Below, piece by piece: positions 43,782 to 54,820 of a stretch of 64,000 nt of DNA. The number at the start of each line of letters is the position of its first letter. Position 1 is the first letter of the stretch. A model generated the notes under the pieces. The model searched no databases and was not told where the DNA came from. It saw nothing but the letters and a program-made list of their open reading frames with translations. Source of the DNA: Ministeria vibrans ATCC 50519. Lineage: Eukaryota; Opisthokonta; Filasterea. The DNA lies in assembly GCA_943704425.1 (NCBI GenBank), contig CALSCP010002399.1, positions 19,082-83,081 on the forward strand. Reading direction: 5' to 3'. The position numbers were made by a program, and so were the translations under genes.

Positions 43782-46700
43782 TCAGGGACTCACGTTTGCG
43801 GCACTTTTGCAACTTTCGCTGAGCTTTCGCAGAATCAGCAGCGCGCCCGACTTGTCAATGGTCTGGTTCTTCTTAGGGCAGTCCACATCAAAGACACAGT
43901 CCTTGCAGCCGGCAACACAAGGGCACGAGGCAACGAGCACACACGCACGCCGCAGTGCCTCGTCCATGACATCAAGAGCCGCCAGAGCAACACCCACCTT
44001 CCGTGACCTATCGTACACAAGCAGACGCACGGGACGTGTGCGCAGTGGAGTCTCCGCGGCGCTGACATGCTCGGTGCCCAGATCACCCCGATCACAGTTA
44101 AGCAGTGGCAAAAGCATGTGGACAAGGGCATGTGCCGCGGCGTGGACTGCCAGCTTGATATCGGCAATAGCCTGTGTGCCATCGCCAGAACCCGGTACCT
44201 GCAGCAGCTCGCGCTGCCACACTGCCGTCACATCCACCCAGGTGGCCGCTGTGTCCACTGTGTACTTAGGCAAGTCCAGCGGCACCGTTTCTATGCGCTC
44301 GTTGTTCTGCTTGCGCAGTCGATGGAAGCCATAGACATGAGTGACGCTGGTGGCGGGTGCATGTGACACAACGCATTGGTGGTACGCCCGCCAGCGCGTC
44401 ACGGCTCCCACATGGACATCGTGCACATCCTGCTGCCGCGTGTAGTATGCCAGGGGACTCGCCTGCCGCGCCCGTGCCACACGCCCCTCCACGTCCAGCG
44501 ACTCCACAACGTACTCCACACCCCGATTGGCATACACTGCTCCCCTAAAAGACGAAGAAAAAAAAAATCATTTTTTTTGTTCTGATGCTTGGTTGGTGTT
44601 TGTTGTTGTTTCAGTTTACGGGTACGCCTCAAAAAAGACACGCCATGGCTCGATTTCGTCTAACACTTCGCCACTGGCCGAGTCGAGCACGCGGTAATTG
44701 CTTTCGCTGATATCACGCAGATGAACAGCGCGCGCTGGGTAGGCAACGGCGCGCGTGTCATGCCACAGTCCTGTGCGCGCATCTCGTGCTAGGGCGGGCC
44801 CTTCGCTGCGACGGGGCTGTGCAAGGCGCTCAATCATTGCCGTCAATTGTTTCTCACCACCAAACCAGAGTGCATCACGCTTCAGATCGAGTGGGCGTTC
44901 AGCGGCCGCACAGAGTGTATGGGCCTCGAGCACATCCGCCTGATCGGGATTGAGCACCACCTGCTCAGTCTCGAGTGCCAGCGCTGCCTTGGGGTCCGCT
45001 GCAAAAAAGGCGTCGGTAGCGCCCGTTTGGCACAACACGAGCACCGCGATTGAGGCACGCGCCGTCGAGCGACCCGCGCGACCCGCCTGCTGCCACAGAC
45101 TGGCAACACTGCCGGGAAAACCCGCGTGCAAAGTCACATCAAGCACTCCAATGTCAATGCCCAATTCAAGTGCATTGGTCGCGACGACGCCCAAAAGCTC
45201 GCCAGAGTAAAGGCGCCGCTCAATGTCGCGGCGATCGGACGCCGAGTAACCACCACGATAGCTGGTGACATGGGGAAGGAGGTCATTGCGCTTGCGCCAG
45301 CGCAGTTCGTCGTGTGCGTGCATTAGCGTCACCTCACACTGCTTGCGATAGCGGCAGAACAAAAGGGTGCGCAGTCCAGCAAGAACACACTCCACCAGGA
45401 GACTCGCTGCCTCCTGACTGTCGGTGCGGCGCCGATCAATGGCGTGCATGGCAAAGGGGCGAGTTTCGCTCTGCTTGCGTGCGCGTGCCTCAAGAGCCTG
45501 CAGTTCCTTGGCCGACTTCTCGGGCGGTCTCCACACCACGACGAGCTTGCGACCACAGGCTGAGCCATCATCGTCAATCACAGTGAGCGTCGTGGCACAG
45601 CGTGCCGGAAGCAAGCGAGAGGCGAGCGCGCGGGGATTGCCAGTGGTCGCGCTGCAGCACACATACACGGGGCGGTCACTGGGTGCGCAATTCGTGTCAA
45701 GCAGTCGCTCGAGACGACGCAGCACAACAGCTACATGTGCACCAAACGTACCGTGATACGTGTGGCTCTCATCGAGCACAACCACAGCGAGATGGGACAG
45801 AAATCGTTGCCAACCATGAGTGTGATTGGGGAGCACAGTCACATGAAGAGTGTCGGGATTGGTCAGAATCACATTGGCAGTGGCACGCGTCAGAGTGCGT
45901 TCTGCGGCAGGAGTGTCACCATCAAGTATGGCGGGATGGACTAATGTCTCAAGATGCGTCCCTCGAATACACGTGTTGAGCGCGCGCAGCTGATCTTGCG
46001 CTAGTGCCTTAGTGGGGAACACAAGAAGTGCAGTGATGCTGTCGGGCTGTTGTACGAGCCGTTCGAATATCGGCAGTAGATAGCACAGAGATTTGCCGCT
46101 CGCGGTGCTTGTAGCCACGACGGTGTGCCGTGAGTGAAGAAGAGCATCTACGGCCAGCGCCTGGTGTGCATACAGCTGCGAAATACCCAGGCCTGATAGC
46201 AGGCCCACAACTGGATCGCTCAGTGCAATGGTGGGCGACAAGAAGCGTGCCTGACGCGCAGGCATGTCTTTGACATGAAGAATCTGTTGCTTGTACGAGG
46301 GTGCCAACACGAGACGTCCAAGCAGGCCATTGCACACGTCTGTTTCATCCAAAGGGAGCGCTGTTTTTGAGTGTGTTGTTGTTGTCGTCGTTGGCGTTGT
46401 AGCGGTCAACATTGACGGTGACGTGAACTCTGAAGCGCCCTTCTCCCCATCCAGAGGGATATCGGCCATCCAAGCGTAGTCGTCCTCCTCGCCTTCCTCG
46501 TCGTTGCAGTCAGCGCCACTCTCGGTTGTCTCGTCCGACTCTTTCACGCGCCTTCTCTTTTTCACGGGCGACAACGACTCCTCGTGAGAGCGCGGTAATG
46601 GACTCATAGGTGGAGGTGCGTTGGGGTCAAGGTCGAGGGTTGCAAGACGTTCGCGAAATGCAGTGAGTCGACGCTGTCGCGCAACCGGACCCCAGCTTCC

Positions 46701-47111
46701 TGCGCCGCGCGCTGCATGAGAAAAGGACACAACAAGGCGCATCTGTTCGCCGTCATTCGCACTGCGTGCTGGGTCGTACGGATCGTACTTGGGACGCGCA
46801 AGTTGAAGTGTCAAAAGTGCGGGAGCGACAAAGGCCAGTCGTCGCGCATCGTCGTCTGTCAGCGGTGCAATTCCCATCGAGTGTATTCTCTCAATGCTGC
46901 ACTGTACTCCACGAGGGGAGAGCAATGCGCACGAGGCGTCCACTGCTGAAAATAGCGCAGCATAGCGTTCCAACGTCTCGCTCAGAACGCGTTCCTTCTT
47001 CCTTTTTTGTTTCGGCACTAGCAATGACTTCGGAAGTACCCGACGAGGAGAACCATGCGAGAGAACATCCTTTGGAGGTGGAAGAGAGACTCTGGTCGGA
47101 ACTCCGTCCAT
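43782..47111 (-). CDS. HRQ1: HRQ1/MrfA-type DNA helicase with DUF1998 zinc domain
   Basis: Exons (minus strand) 47111-44620 and 44544-43782 give 1084 residues. The N-terminal 200 residues include a Cdt1-like helical region seen in plant Hrq1, as I recall (LSETLERYAALFSAVDASCA). The helicase core has Walker A VVATSTASGKSLCYLLPI, Walker B VVLDESHTYHG, motif III CCSATTGNP and motif VI QQAGRAGRSTARAS. The junction rebuilds the Hrq1 block FFEAYPGAVYANRGVEYVV. The C-terminal DUF1998 domain carries four Cys (CPCVAGCKDCVFDVDCPKKN). Hrq1 is a 3'-5' SF2 helicase related to RecQ4, acting in interstrand crosslink repair and telomere maintenance. DESH replaces the usual DEAH. The ATG at 47111 follows an AT-rich leader. 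Confidence 0.94.
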
Positions 47112-47446
47112 CAATGAGAAAAGTGTGTAAATTTTTTAAATATTTCTGATTGAACTCACTGAAGAACTGACGATCTCTCTGTCTGTCTGACGCCGACCGA
47201 CGCGCAGGCACTCACCAACTCAGTGGATCACTCACCGCTCACTTTTCCAGAGCCCAGAGACTACGATCGCAGCCTATGAGCTCGCTCGACGGACATTGTA
47301 AAAATTAATGATAAGAATTATAAGATGCAAATTGCAAGCACTCGACTTAACACTCACTGCCAAACAGTCTATTTCTCATTCTTCTGCTGAAATCTGCTCC
47401 TTTTTTTCACGAGGACATCAGCGATTCTTCATCACGGGCACAAAAC
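47112..47446. promoter_or_regulatory. Divergent promoter between HRQ1 and the glycosyltransferase-like gene
   Basis: 335 bp, AT-rich near the HRQ1 side. Plus-strand pyrimidine tracts lie close to the downstream ATG. No further element is recognised. Confidence 0.35.
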
Positions 47447-48159
47447 ATGATGATGAAGGTGAGGGTTTCGGCGCGTTGGATTCCGCTCCTCGCCCTCGTG
47501 TCATCGCTGTGCTTTATGTTGTTCATGTCTCGTGAAATTGTCGACTATGACCGCCCCGAGAGATCCGTCGTTGCCAACCTCTCTCCGCCCCCCGTCTATT
47601 CGGCGCTTTCTACTCGCCAGCACGGCACTGCGCCAGAAACGCCAGAAAGCGAGGGCGTTCATGCGCTGCAATTCAGACTTTTTGTGGCGCCCACGACAGA
47701 GCGTATCTTTGCGCTGCTGCGTCGCCGGTTGCCGTCGTACGCCCCCATTGAGGTACTCGACTCAAACTGGGAACAGTGGGCGGACGCGCGAGTCGCCTTG
47801 GCGGGCGATATTTTTCTCACGTTAGAATCGTTTGACGGCAACGAGTCAGTCGTTCAACGGCCAAACGTCACGCAAATCAAAGGGGCGCCTCTTCTGCGTC
47901 TCCGCATGGACACAACCGACGAGTTATTGCGAATGAACGAGGCTTCAGGCGCGGAGGCGGTCGAAAAGAATCGTTTGTGCACGGGGTTTGCATCGTCAGA
48001 CATCGCGTTGGCAAGATCCATGACTGAGTTTGCTGTGTGCCCACAGTCGTTCTTTGTCGGTAACCTCTGGGCGGACGTACTCCACGAGGAATTTGCACAG
48101 GCACACTGCAATAGCGTCGATGGTACCTCGGGCAAGTTGACTAACGCCACTGGCGGCAA

Positions 48160-48190
<31 letters not shown>

Positions 48191-50392
48191 AAGACGACTG
48201 CAATTGTGTTCCTGTCGGGCAGCATACCCGAGAGTGATGCTGCTCGCAAGCAATGGCAGCAGCACGTTGCCCCTCTCCAGCGCCTCCACGTTGTGTCATT
48301 TGCCAACGAGCATCGCTCGACAGGCTGGCTTTTTGCAACTCAAGCACATCAACAGCAGCAACAGCAGCAGCAGCAACGTCCCACCTTCTCCAATTCTAGC
48401 CACATCTGTGCCGCTCTTCTTGCGCTGCGCTCCAACAAGAAACATGTTCGGGTGCTCTCCGACTCACCGGCACTTCTGGACGCTGCACGTGCCATTGCTC
48501 CCGCGGCCGCATCGGCGCCGGTGTTGCCATCGCCGTCATCACTGCGGCCACCACAGAGGACGTCATCTCACGAGTTTCTTTACGTCGACCAAGACGGCAG
48601 TACCGTCGCAATGCTCCCACTTCATCCTGCAACAAGGGATGGCTGCGCCGTCGAGCGACTCGCAGACCTCGTTCACGCGACCTTCGACAGGGTAACGACT
48701 GTTGAGGTGCGCAAGGGAGTGTTCGAGCCACGTGATGGGCAGTGGTCATCCAGCGGCACCTCTGCTGGACCCGTGCCGACAAGCCCTCTTCCACGACCCA
48801 TGCCAAGCCAGCGCATTTTTGTAAATCTTGCAGACTGGGTGGGGCGGTGTGGACCCGAGGAGACAATCTCCGGCGGCCTCATCTACATGCAGCGGTACAT
48901 CTTTGAGCTTGCCCGCTCCCCATCGACGTTTGTGCACATCATGAGTGTCTATGGCATTGACATCGTGCCCACTCTGGTTAGCCGCATGCTTTCGAGTCAC
49001 CCGCGCGTCGCGCTCATCTACTCGAACAACCAACTGGGCAGACTCAACCAGATTGACTTGCACGCGCGTCAACACGTGTCCAACGTGCACGCTTTGCTCC
49101 GAAAATTTCACTGTATGGTACTTATTGTGCGTGCTCTCTCTCATGCTCGGCAGCACGTTGCTCTACTTCAGGCATACGCCTTGTACGCTCCTGTGATTAT
49201 ACGGCGTCGTATTGTGCTGGCACCGTTGAGTCGCCCCAACATGGAGGAACTTTTGCGAGCGCTCAGCCTCCGAAAATTTCAGCTTGCGTCGCAGCAGCCG
49301 CGTCACCAAGGACTCTGGCTGCCTGATCATCCCGACCATCCAGTTCTCTATATGCCACCTGTAGTTTCCACGTCAGAGACCGATGCATCGCTTCTTCGCG
49401 AGCGTCCCTTCTCCATGTCCGAGCCCACATTTTGTATCATCGCCATTGCGCAGCCTCGCTACGACGGACTACAAGCCACACTTCTCGGCCTGGCGCTTGT
49501 GCAAGAGCGTCTTCCTCACGCCCGCATTATCGCTCACATTGGTGGCCTCCACCGCCTCAATGAGTCGTCTACAGCCACAGGGCAGGCACTTGCTCGTCTG
49601 AAAAACGCCAATATCACCGATGCCGTGCCGTACGACGAGGCTCGTCAAGCCTCTCTCGAGCGTTGTGACTTTGGGTTTCGCAGCGTGCGCAAGCCCGACC
49701 AGGATGGCTACAGCGACCTAAAGGAGCTCGTGAGCACCAAAGTGCTCGAGATGGCCATCACAGGACTGCCCATTGTCTTGGATCCCTTTCCGGTACACAC
49801 GCGAGCAGACCATTTCGGCGAGGATTACCCCCTCCTGTGGGATTGCATGGGCAACGATGCGCCACAGCGACTTGCGGATTTGCTGGTGCGAGTGGTGGCC
49901 GACCCCACCTTGTACAAACTGGCGTCACAGCGGGTCTTGCGCATGTCGCGTCAATTCCGCGTTGAATACCACGTATCCGTGTTATTGTCACACCTGGTCG
50001 GCGTGTATCCACGTGGCTCGACCCAGCAGTCTATTGTGCGGAGCGAAAATGCTCTGCTACTCGCCCAGGGTGTCTCTTCAGACACACAGCCCGACCGCTA
50101 CTGCATTGCCTGGTCGTCAATTGCCACCTGTATCATGTATTGCAATGCGTCCACATGCTACAAAGAGATCTTTGACTCGCGCGCCTTAGGCAACACCGTT
50201 CAAGATATCACCTTGGTAAATTATTATTATTATTATTATCATCAGTTCTTATTCTTATTAATAATATTCTTACTACTATTATTATTATTATTATTATATA
50301 TTTTTTCTTACTATTACTATTATTATTATTATCATCAGTTCTTATTCTTATTAATAATATTCTTACTACTATTATTATTATTATTATTATAA
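47447..50392 (+). CDS. Putative type II membrane gl­ycosyltransferase (GT-B-like), 3' end ambiguous
   Basis: One open frame from the ATG triplet at 47447. Residues about 8-28 are a single transmembrane anchor (ARWIPLLALVSSLCFMLFMS), giving type II topology in the Golgi or ER, with several lumenal NxS/T sequons. Poly-Asp and poly-Gln tracts interrupt the middle. The C-terminal half has GT-B-like features: NLADWVGRCGPEETISGGLI, RVALIYSNNQLGRLNQIDLH, and a GT4-type E-x7-E helix region (KELVSTKVLEMAITGLPIVL with DPFPVH). I cannot name the family. The frame runs on into an (ATT)n microsatellite that would add Tyr and Leu runs. A donor (TTG|GTAAAT) at 50215 suggests a 923-residue coding exon and an intron instead. 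A transposon starts only 35 bp after the ORF end. Confidence 0.6.
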
Positions 50393-50400
50393 TTAAAATA
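50217..50400 (+). repeat. (ATT)n microsatellite with a duplicated unit of about 80 bp
   Basis: Two near-identical copies of a block of about 80 bp (ATT-run, then atcatcagttcttattctta, ending in another ATT-run) lie at about 50219-50300 and 50310-50392. Slippage or tandem duplication is likely. Confidence 0.85.
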
Positions 50401-50427
50401 ATTATAATAATAAATAAATTATTTAAG

Positions 50428-50454
50428 AAATCGTCCATAAATAAATTGCTCAAA
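50428..50454 (+). repeat. Left terminal inverted repeat
   Basis: 27 bp beginning AAATCGTCC and ending GCTCAAA. It pairs with 53025-53051 with one mismatch (C versus T at the ninth base). Confidence 0.88.
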
Positions 50455-50556
50455 CGGCGAAAAATTGAATTTTTTTAATCCGCGTCTAAAGTTCACCGCA
50501 ATACTGCACTCGCACCCCATCCCCAATCTCCCCGAACACGCCACTATAGGCAACCC

Positions 50557-52884
50557 CTATGGGTTCTGTTGACGTCCCGCCTTTGATTTCCGCCATGAGA
50601 ACCACGCATCAACGGTGGGACGCGTCAATATTGACGTGTCTTGCAACTTCGCAATTTCGCCCATCGCATAGTCGATTAATTTGGAGCACTGTCGCCGCCA
50701 CATCGCCTTCTCTCCCTTTCGCGCCCCCAAGGACTGACGGTACACGGTCTCAAGCACACGTTTTTGTTCGATGGACTCGATGGTGGGCTCAACTGGGACA
50801 GCTTTGGTGGTCAAAGTCGGACGACCACGTTTTCGCGGTCTGGGATTGCCATCCTCATCCGCCTCCTTGGCAGCCGCATCAGGTCCGTCCGGGTGGGGGC
50901 ATGTCTGGTCTCTCTTGGTATACTTCCTGATGTACTGACGCACGTTCTTATACAAAAACATGCGTCGTGCGCGCGTCATGGCGAAGTCATTCGCGGCGGG
51001 CGCGGGAGGAGCAAATTTCTCAACTTCGAACTTCGATGTCCCTTGCAAGTTCGCCGATGTCAGCGTCGGATTTTCGCCCCATTCCTCCGTCATCGTCACC
51101 TTCCACGGCTCGTCCTTGTGGAACGAGAACGTTCGGTACGCTCCAATGCCCTTGATCTTCGCGAGCGAGTCAAAGTGCAGCGACCACAGACGCCACTGGT
51201 ACCCGAACGGGACTGGCACCGATTTGCCGCGGAAGTGCACTGCGGTGTAAGTTGTGCCCTTTGTTGCGACCTCGCCAAGCTCTTGAAGAGTGTCGATCGC
51301 CAATGCGCGACGGTACTTGCTTTTGAAGACACCAAAAAAGGCATCTGGGCGGAACTTGGTGTGGCCAGGAATCATGAAGTCGACGAGGACGGACTCGAAA
51401 CGGCCTGTGGCAACGAGCCAAGCGAAGAATTGCATGACCGTGCGGTTCTTGTTCTGGCCAGTGCAGTTGTCCATCTGCACCCTCAGGTGCTTCTGGCCAG
51501 CAGAGCGAGTGCACAGGTACTCGAAGAGCATTGTGACAACGGCATCTGCGCCAAGGCGACCTTTTTTGCTCACTCCACCGCTGGTGCTGGCTGCTGCTTC
51601 CTCATCCGCATCCTTTGACGACGTCTCACCCTCGTCAAACAAGAACAATGTCATGTGTCCGATGTTCTCATTGACAACGCCAAAGACATGGACGCGGAGT
51701 GGGGTGGAGAAGTAGATGGTACCGCGCTGGTCTGACGAGTATGGAACGCTGACTTCCTCAGCAAAGTCGCAGCTGATGAGCAGAGTGTCGTCGCGAGTGC
51801 ACCACTCATCGTCAGCAAGTGCTGCCGGCGTGCGCTGGTCCCACTGAAGTCGCTTGAACATGTACTCCTGGTAGTCGACTGGGGCGTCCGTGAAGGAGCG
51901 CGCGGCCTCAAGCTGGTGACGCTGGTAAGTCTTGCGAACATCCTTTGCGACTTGGAGGTGATCGCGCCACCGCTGTGTGTGCCCGTCCACGAGCGTCTCG
52001 TTGTCAGCATTCGTGATCTGATCGCGGAGCTTCTGGCAAGTGTCACAGAGGTCACTGCGAGGGCCAACAGTGATGACATGTGGAAAGTGCTCATGGCGCA
52101 TGTTGTAGAAGCCGGCGCGCGAAATGAGGGGCTTCTCAGCCTGAATCGCAAGCTTGGCGAACTCGGCATAGATGCCCTCAATTGTGTACGCGCTGGGTAG
52201 CAGGATACGCGGCCTTCCGTTACTGCCAGACACCTTCGCGGGATCGGGCATTGCATTTGCCGACGCGAAGTTTTCGAAAAAGGTCATTGCGACGTCCAAC
52301 TTCTCCTTCTCCGCCGGTCGACCGCGACGTTCCTCCTCGGGCTCCTCCCATATGATGTTCGGGTGGTCTCCAGCAGCCTTGGTGGCGCTGAATATCGTGC
52401 GAACCGACGATGACAATACCGTCGCAAACACCGCCCGACAGACCTCCTCACCGCGCAACATGAAGTGCGGTCGCTTGCCAGAGGCTGTGATGATCCATGC
52501 GCCGAACTCAATGAATTCTCGACGCTCCACAAGGCCGCGCGAACGCAGTTGGCGAGCAACGCTCGCCACGTCATCAACGGCAAACTTCGTGGTGCATTTT
52601 TTCGTGCACCCGCAGCCGTTTTCCCACAGATTGCGAACGTCTTGCTCAGCCTTGTTGATTTGAACCTCAGTGGCGAGCGCGTGAGGCGCGGCGGGGGGAG
52701 TAGGTGAAGTTTCGGCACCGGCTTTTTCAACATTCTCGACGCGCCCAACGAGAATATCAACACGCTTTCGCACATGCGATACGCGTAGACGGAGTTGTTC
52801 TTGGATGTCCTCTTCTGTCGCACCAATGTGCGCGAAGTCTTGACGATCAAAATCGTCCATTTGGACAGAATCGTTTTCAGCCAT
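50557..52884 (-). CDS. DUF7869-like transposase with AT-hook
   Basis: A single exon of 775 residues from the ATG at 52884 (MAENDSVQMDDFDRQD); the frame extends upstream only through non-ATG codons. Residues about 60-110 include a Cys-rich motif (NGCGCTKKCTTKFAVDDV). A CxxC knuckle follows (RSDLCDTCQKLRDQI). The presumed RNase-H-like core has a first Asp in LLISCDFAEE and the hallmark QMDNCTGQNKN, then VDFMIPGHTKFRPDAFFGVF with a conserved GHTK. Near the C-terminus PRKRGRPTL is an AT-hook for minor-groove DNA binding. The DNC-GQNKN and GHTK blocks are what I know from DUF7869 proteins of plants, animals and oomycetes. The catalytic acid triad is inferred. No frameshift or stop is seen, so it may be active. 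Confidence 0.75.
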   Translation of the reverse strand: MAENDSVQMDDFDRQDFAHIGATEEDIQEQLRLRVSHVRKRVDILVGRVENVEKAGAETSPTPPAAPHALATEVQINKAEQDVRNLWENGCGCTKKCTTKFAVDDVASVARQLRSRGLVERREFIEFGAWIITASGKRPHFMLRGEEVCRAVFATVLSSSVRTIFSATKAAGDHPNIIWEEPEEERRGRPAEKEKLDVAMTFFENFASANAMPDPAKVSGSNGRPRILLPSAYTIEGIYAEFAKLAIQAEKPLISRAGFYNMRHEHFPHVITVGPRSDLCDTCQKLRDQITNADNETLVDGHTQRWRDHLQVAKDVRKTYQRHQLEAARSFTDAPVDYQEYMFKRLQWDQRTPAALADDEWCTRDDTLLISCDFAEEVSVPYSSDQRGTIYFSTPLRVHVFGVVNENIGHMTLFLFDEGETSSKDADEEAAASTSGGVSKKGRLGADAVVTMLFEYLCTRSAGQKHLRVQMDNCTGQNKNRTVMQFFAWLVATGRFESVLVDFMIPGHTKFRPDAFFGVFKSKYRRALAIDTLQELGEVATKGTTYTAVHFRGKSVPVPFGYQWRLWSLHFDSLAKIKGIGAYRTFSFHKDEPWKVTMTEEWGENPTLTSANLQGTSKFEVEKFAPPAPAANDFAMTRARRMFLYKNVRQYIRKYTKRDQTCPHPDGPDAAAKEADEDGNPRPRKRGRPTLTTKAVPVEPTIESIEQKRVLETVYRQSLGARKGEKAMWRRQCSKLIDYAMGEIAKLQDTSILTRPTVDAWFSWRKSKAGRQQNP

Positions 52885-53024
52885 TTTGAAGTGGGAGAGG
52901 GTAATTTGAACGCCAAATGGCGACGCGACGTACAAATTGAAAATGCAAGATTAATAGTGCAAAAAAAAGCGCGGAAAACGGTCGTCTGGATCGTGAGATA
53001 ACCGCGAAAACGACGATGGGCTCA

Positions 53025-53051
53025 TTTGAGCAATTTATTTATAGACGATTT
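53025..53051 (-). repeat. Right terminal inverted repeat
   Basis: Reverse complement of the left repeat with 26 of 27 identical bases, followed directly by (ATT)n DNA. Confidence 0.88.
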
Positions 53052-53142
53052 ATTATTATTATTATTATTATTTTTTTTATTTTTTTTTCACACCCTGTCA
53101 GTTTGAAGTTGTCAGAACGATCGACCCTGAGCGCTTGTCGAA

Positions 53143-53407
53143 ATGGCCTCTCCTGCACGTGGAAGTATCACCACGTCGGCGTCCATGATGGTGCGCACCC
53201 GACCAGTGCATGTGCTGTGTCTCGATGTGCCCCGATGTGTCGTCTAACGTGTGAAACGTCTTTTTTCTTTCGCCGTCTGCAGGACAAAAAGACCCAATGG
53301 GATGCGACGCAGAAGCAGACCTTCACCCGCTGGGCCAATCAGTACCTCCTCGACCGGCTGATGGAGATGAAGAACCTCTATGAAGGTGCGTAATCGCTAA
53401 AGCTGTC

Positions 53408-53438
<31 letters not shown>

Positions 53439-54732
53439 GTCTGTGTGTTGGTTTAGGCGACGTTTCCATGTTTCTCGAGGCCGTCTTTGAGCGGGAGGTG
53501 ATGGACTCGAGGCGGGTGCGCAACGTGCTCCGCGGCACGTCGCTTCCCTGCAAAATCCTGTCGACGTTTGCTGGACTGCACAGCGAACTGTTCAGCGACG
53601 CGACTCTGCGCGCCCCCATCCACAAGATCATCGACCATTTCGGTTCGTTTGAAGTCGACCCGTCGCGCACCGCGTCTCCACAGGAAATGAGAGTACGTCG
53701 CTGCTGCTATGCGTGCTGCTGGGCGCAGTAGACCCCACCCTGATACTTGTTTGTTGTTGAATGCATAGGTCAACTTGGAGCAACTCCTTCGATGCACCAA
53801 GGACGTCTTGAGCGCCCTCTATCGCTCACTGTCGGGTCTGCCGCTTGCCGTCCGTCGCGTCTTTCTCATGGTCTACGGTCGCATCCAGAAGCGTTTTCCT
53901 CGCTCCGGCGAGTCCGAGTGGCGCTTTGTCATTAGCAATTTCTTCTTCAACGCTTTCATTTGCCCTCTCCTCGTCTGTCCCTACGACGCCGGCATTGTCG
54001 ATGTCCACCCCCATCCAGCAGCATTGCGTCGTCTTATTCTCGTTGCCAAGGTTCTCGTCCAGCTTGGCACCGGCGACCCCTTTGCCGACACGGACCCACT
54101 CAGTGTGACCAACGCCTTCATTCGCTACCAGACCAGCTCCGTCGACACTCACATTGTCGAGAACCTCCTTACCGACCCAACTGTCGTATCGACTGTCACC
54201 GCCACAGCAGCAGCGTCAAAAGTGACAGCAGGGAGCGAAGGTCGCGCTCCTCCACTCGGCAGCAATGTTGCTCCTGGCTCGACTGCCGGCTTTGGTGCGG
54301 CCCAGACCGCGGACGCTGACACGCCACCATTAGAAGATGGCTCGGCACAATTGTCGCCGACTCCCTCCGTCTCCTCCATGCCGTCCGTGTTGCCTCCCGA
54401 AACGATGCGTCGCTATGCGGGCACGTCGCTTGAACAGGTCATGGCCAACATGTCCGAGTTGCACGAGTACTTTTCGCGCATGGCCGTCGTCATGGCCGAG
54501 TGTGTCCAAGCCAAGGAACGCGATCCACGACTCGCGGCCCTTCAGGCACGCATGAAAGAGCCCGTTCCCGCCGCCGTCCAGCGCATCTTTTTCAACCAAC
54601 TCACAGCGTCCCTGGGTGCGCTCACCACTCGACGTGTCCGCATTCAAATGGCCCAAATCAGTCAAAGTTCACAACAGCGCGAATCACTCCGTGACAAGAA
54701 TCACCAGCACAAACATCAGGCAAAACAGTCTC

Positions 54733-54781
<49 letters not shown>

Positions 54782-54789
54782 CCAACACC

Positions 54790-54820
<31 letters not shown>

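Larger units (their letters stand above)
50428..53051. mobile_element. DNA transposon with 27-bp terminal inverted repeats and DUF7869-like transposase
   Basis: The element is 2624 bp long between inverted repeats at 50428-50454 and 53025-53051, which match at 26 of 27 positions. It holds a single intronless transposase gene on the minus strand with short non-coding ends (103 and 140 bp). Both ends lie in (ATT)n-rich DNA, so the target-site duplication cannot be read with confidence. The near-perfect TIRs and intact reading frame imply recent insertion. Similarity of the protein to DUF7869 proteins is from remembered motifs. Superfamily placement within DDE transposons is not resolved. Confidence 0.8.

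Noticed and set aside
50400-50430. TTAA-type target site beside the left transposon end
   Set aside because: A TTAA-like word occurs on the left only; no matching copy is found after the right repeat, so piggyBac-type insertion is not supported.
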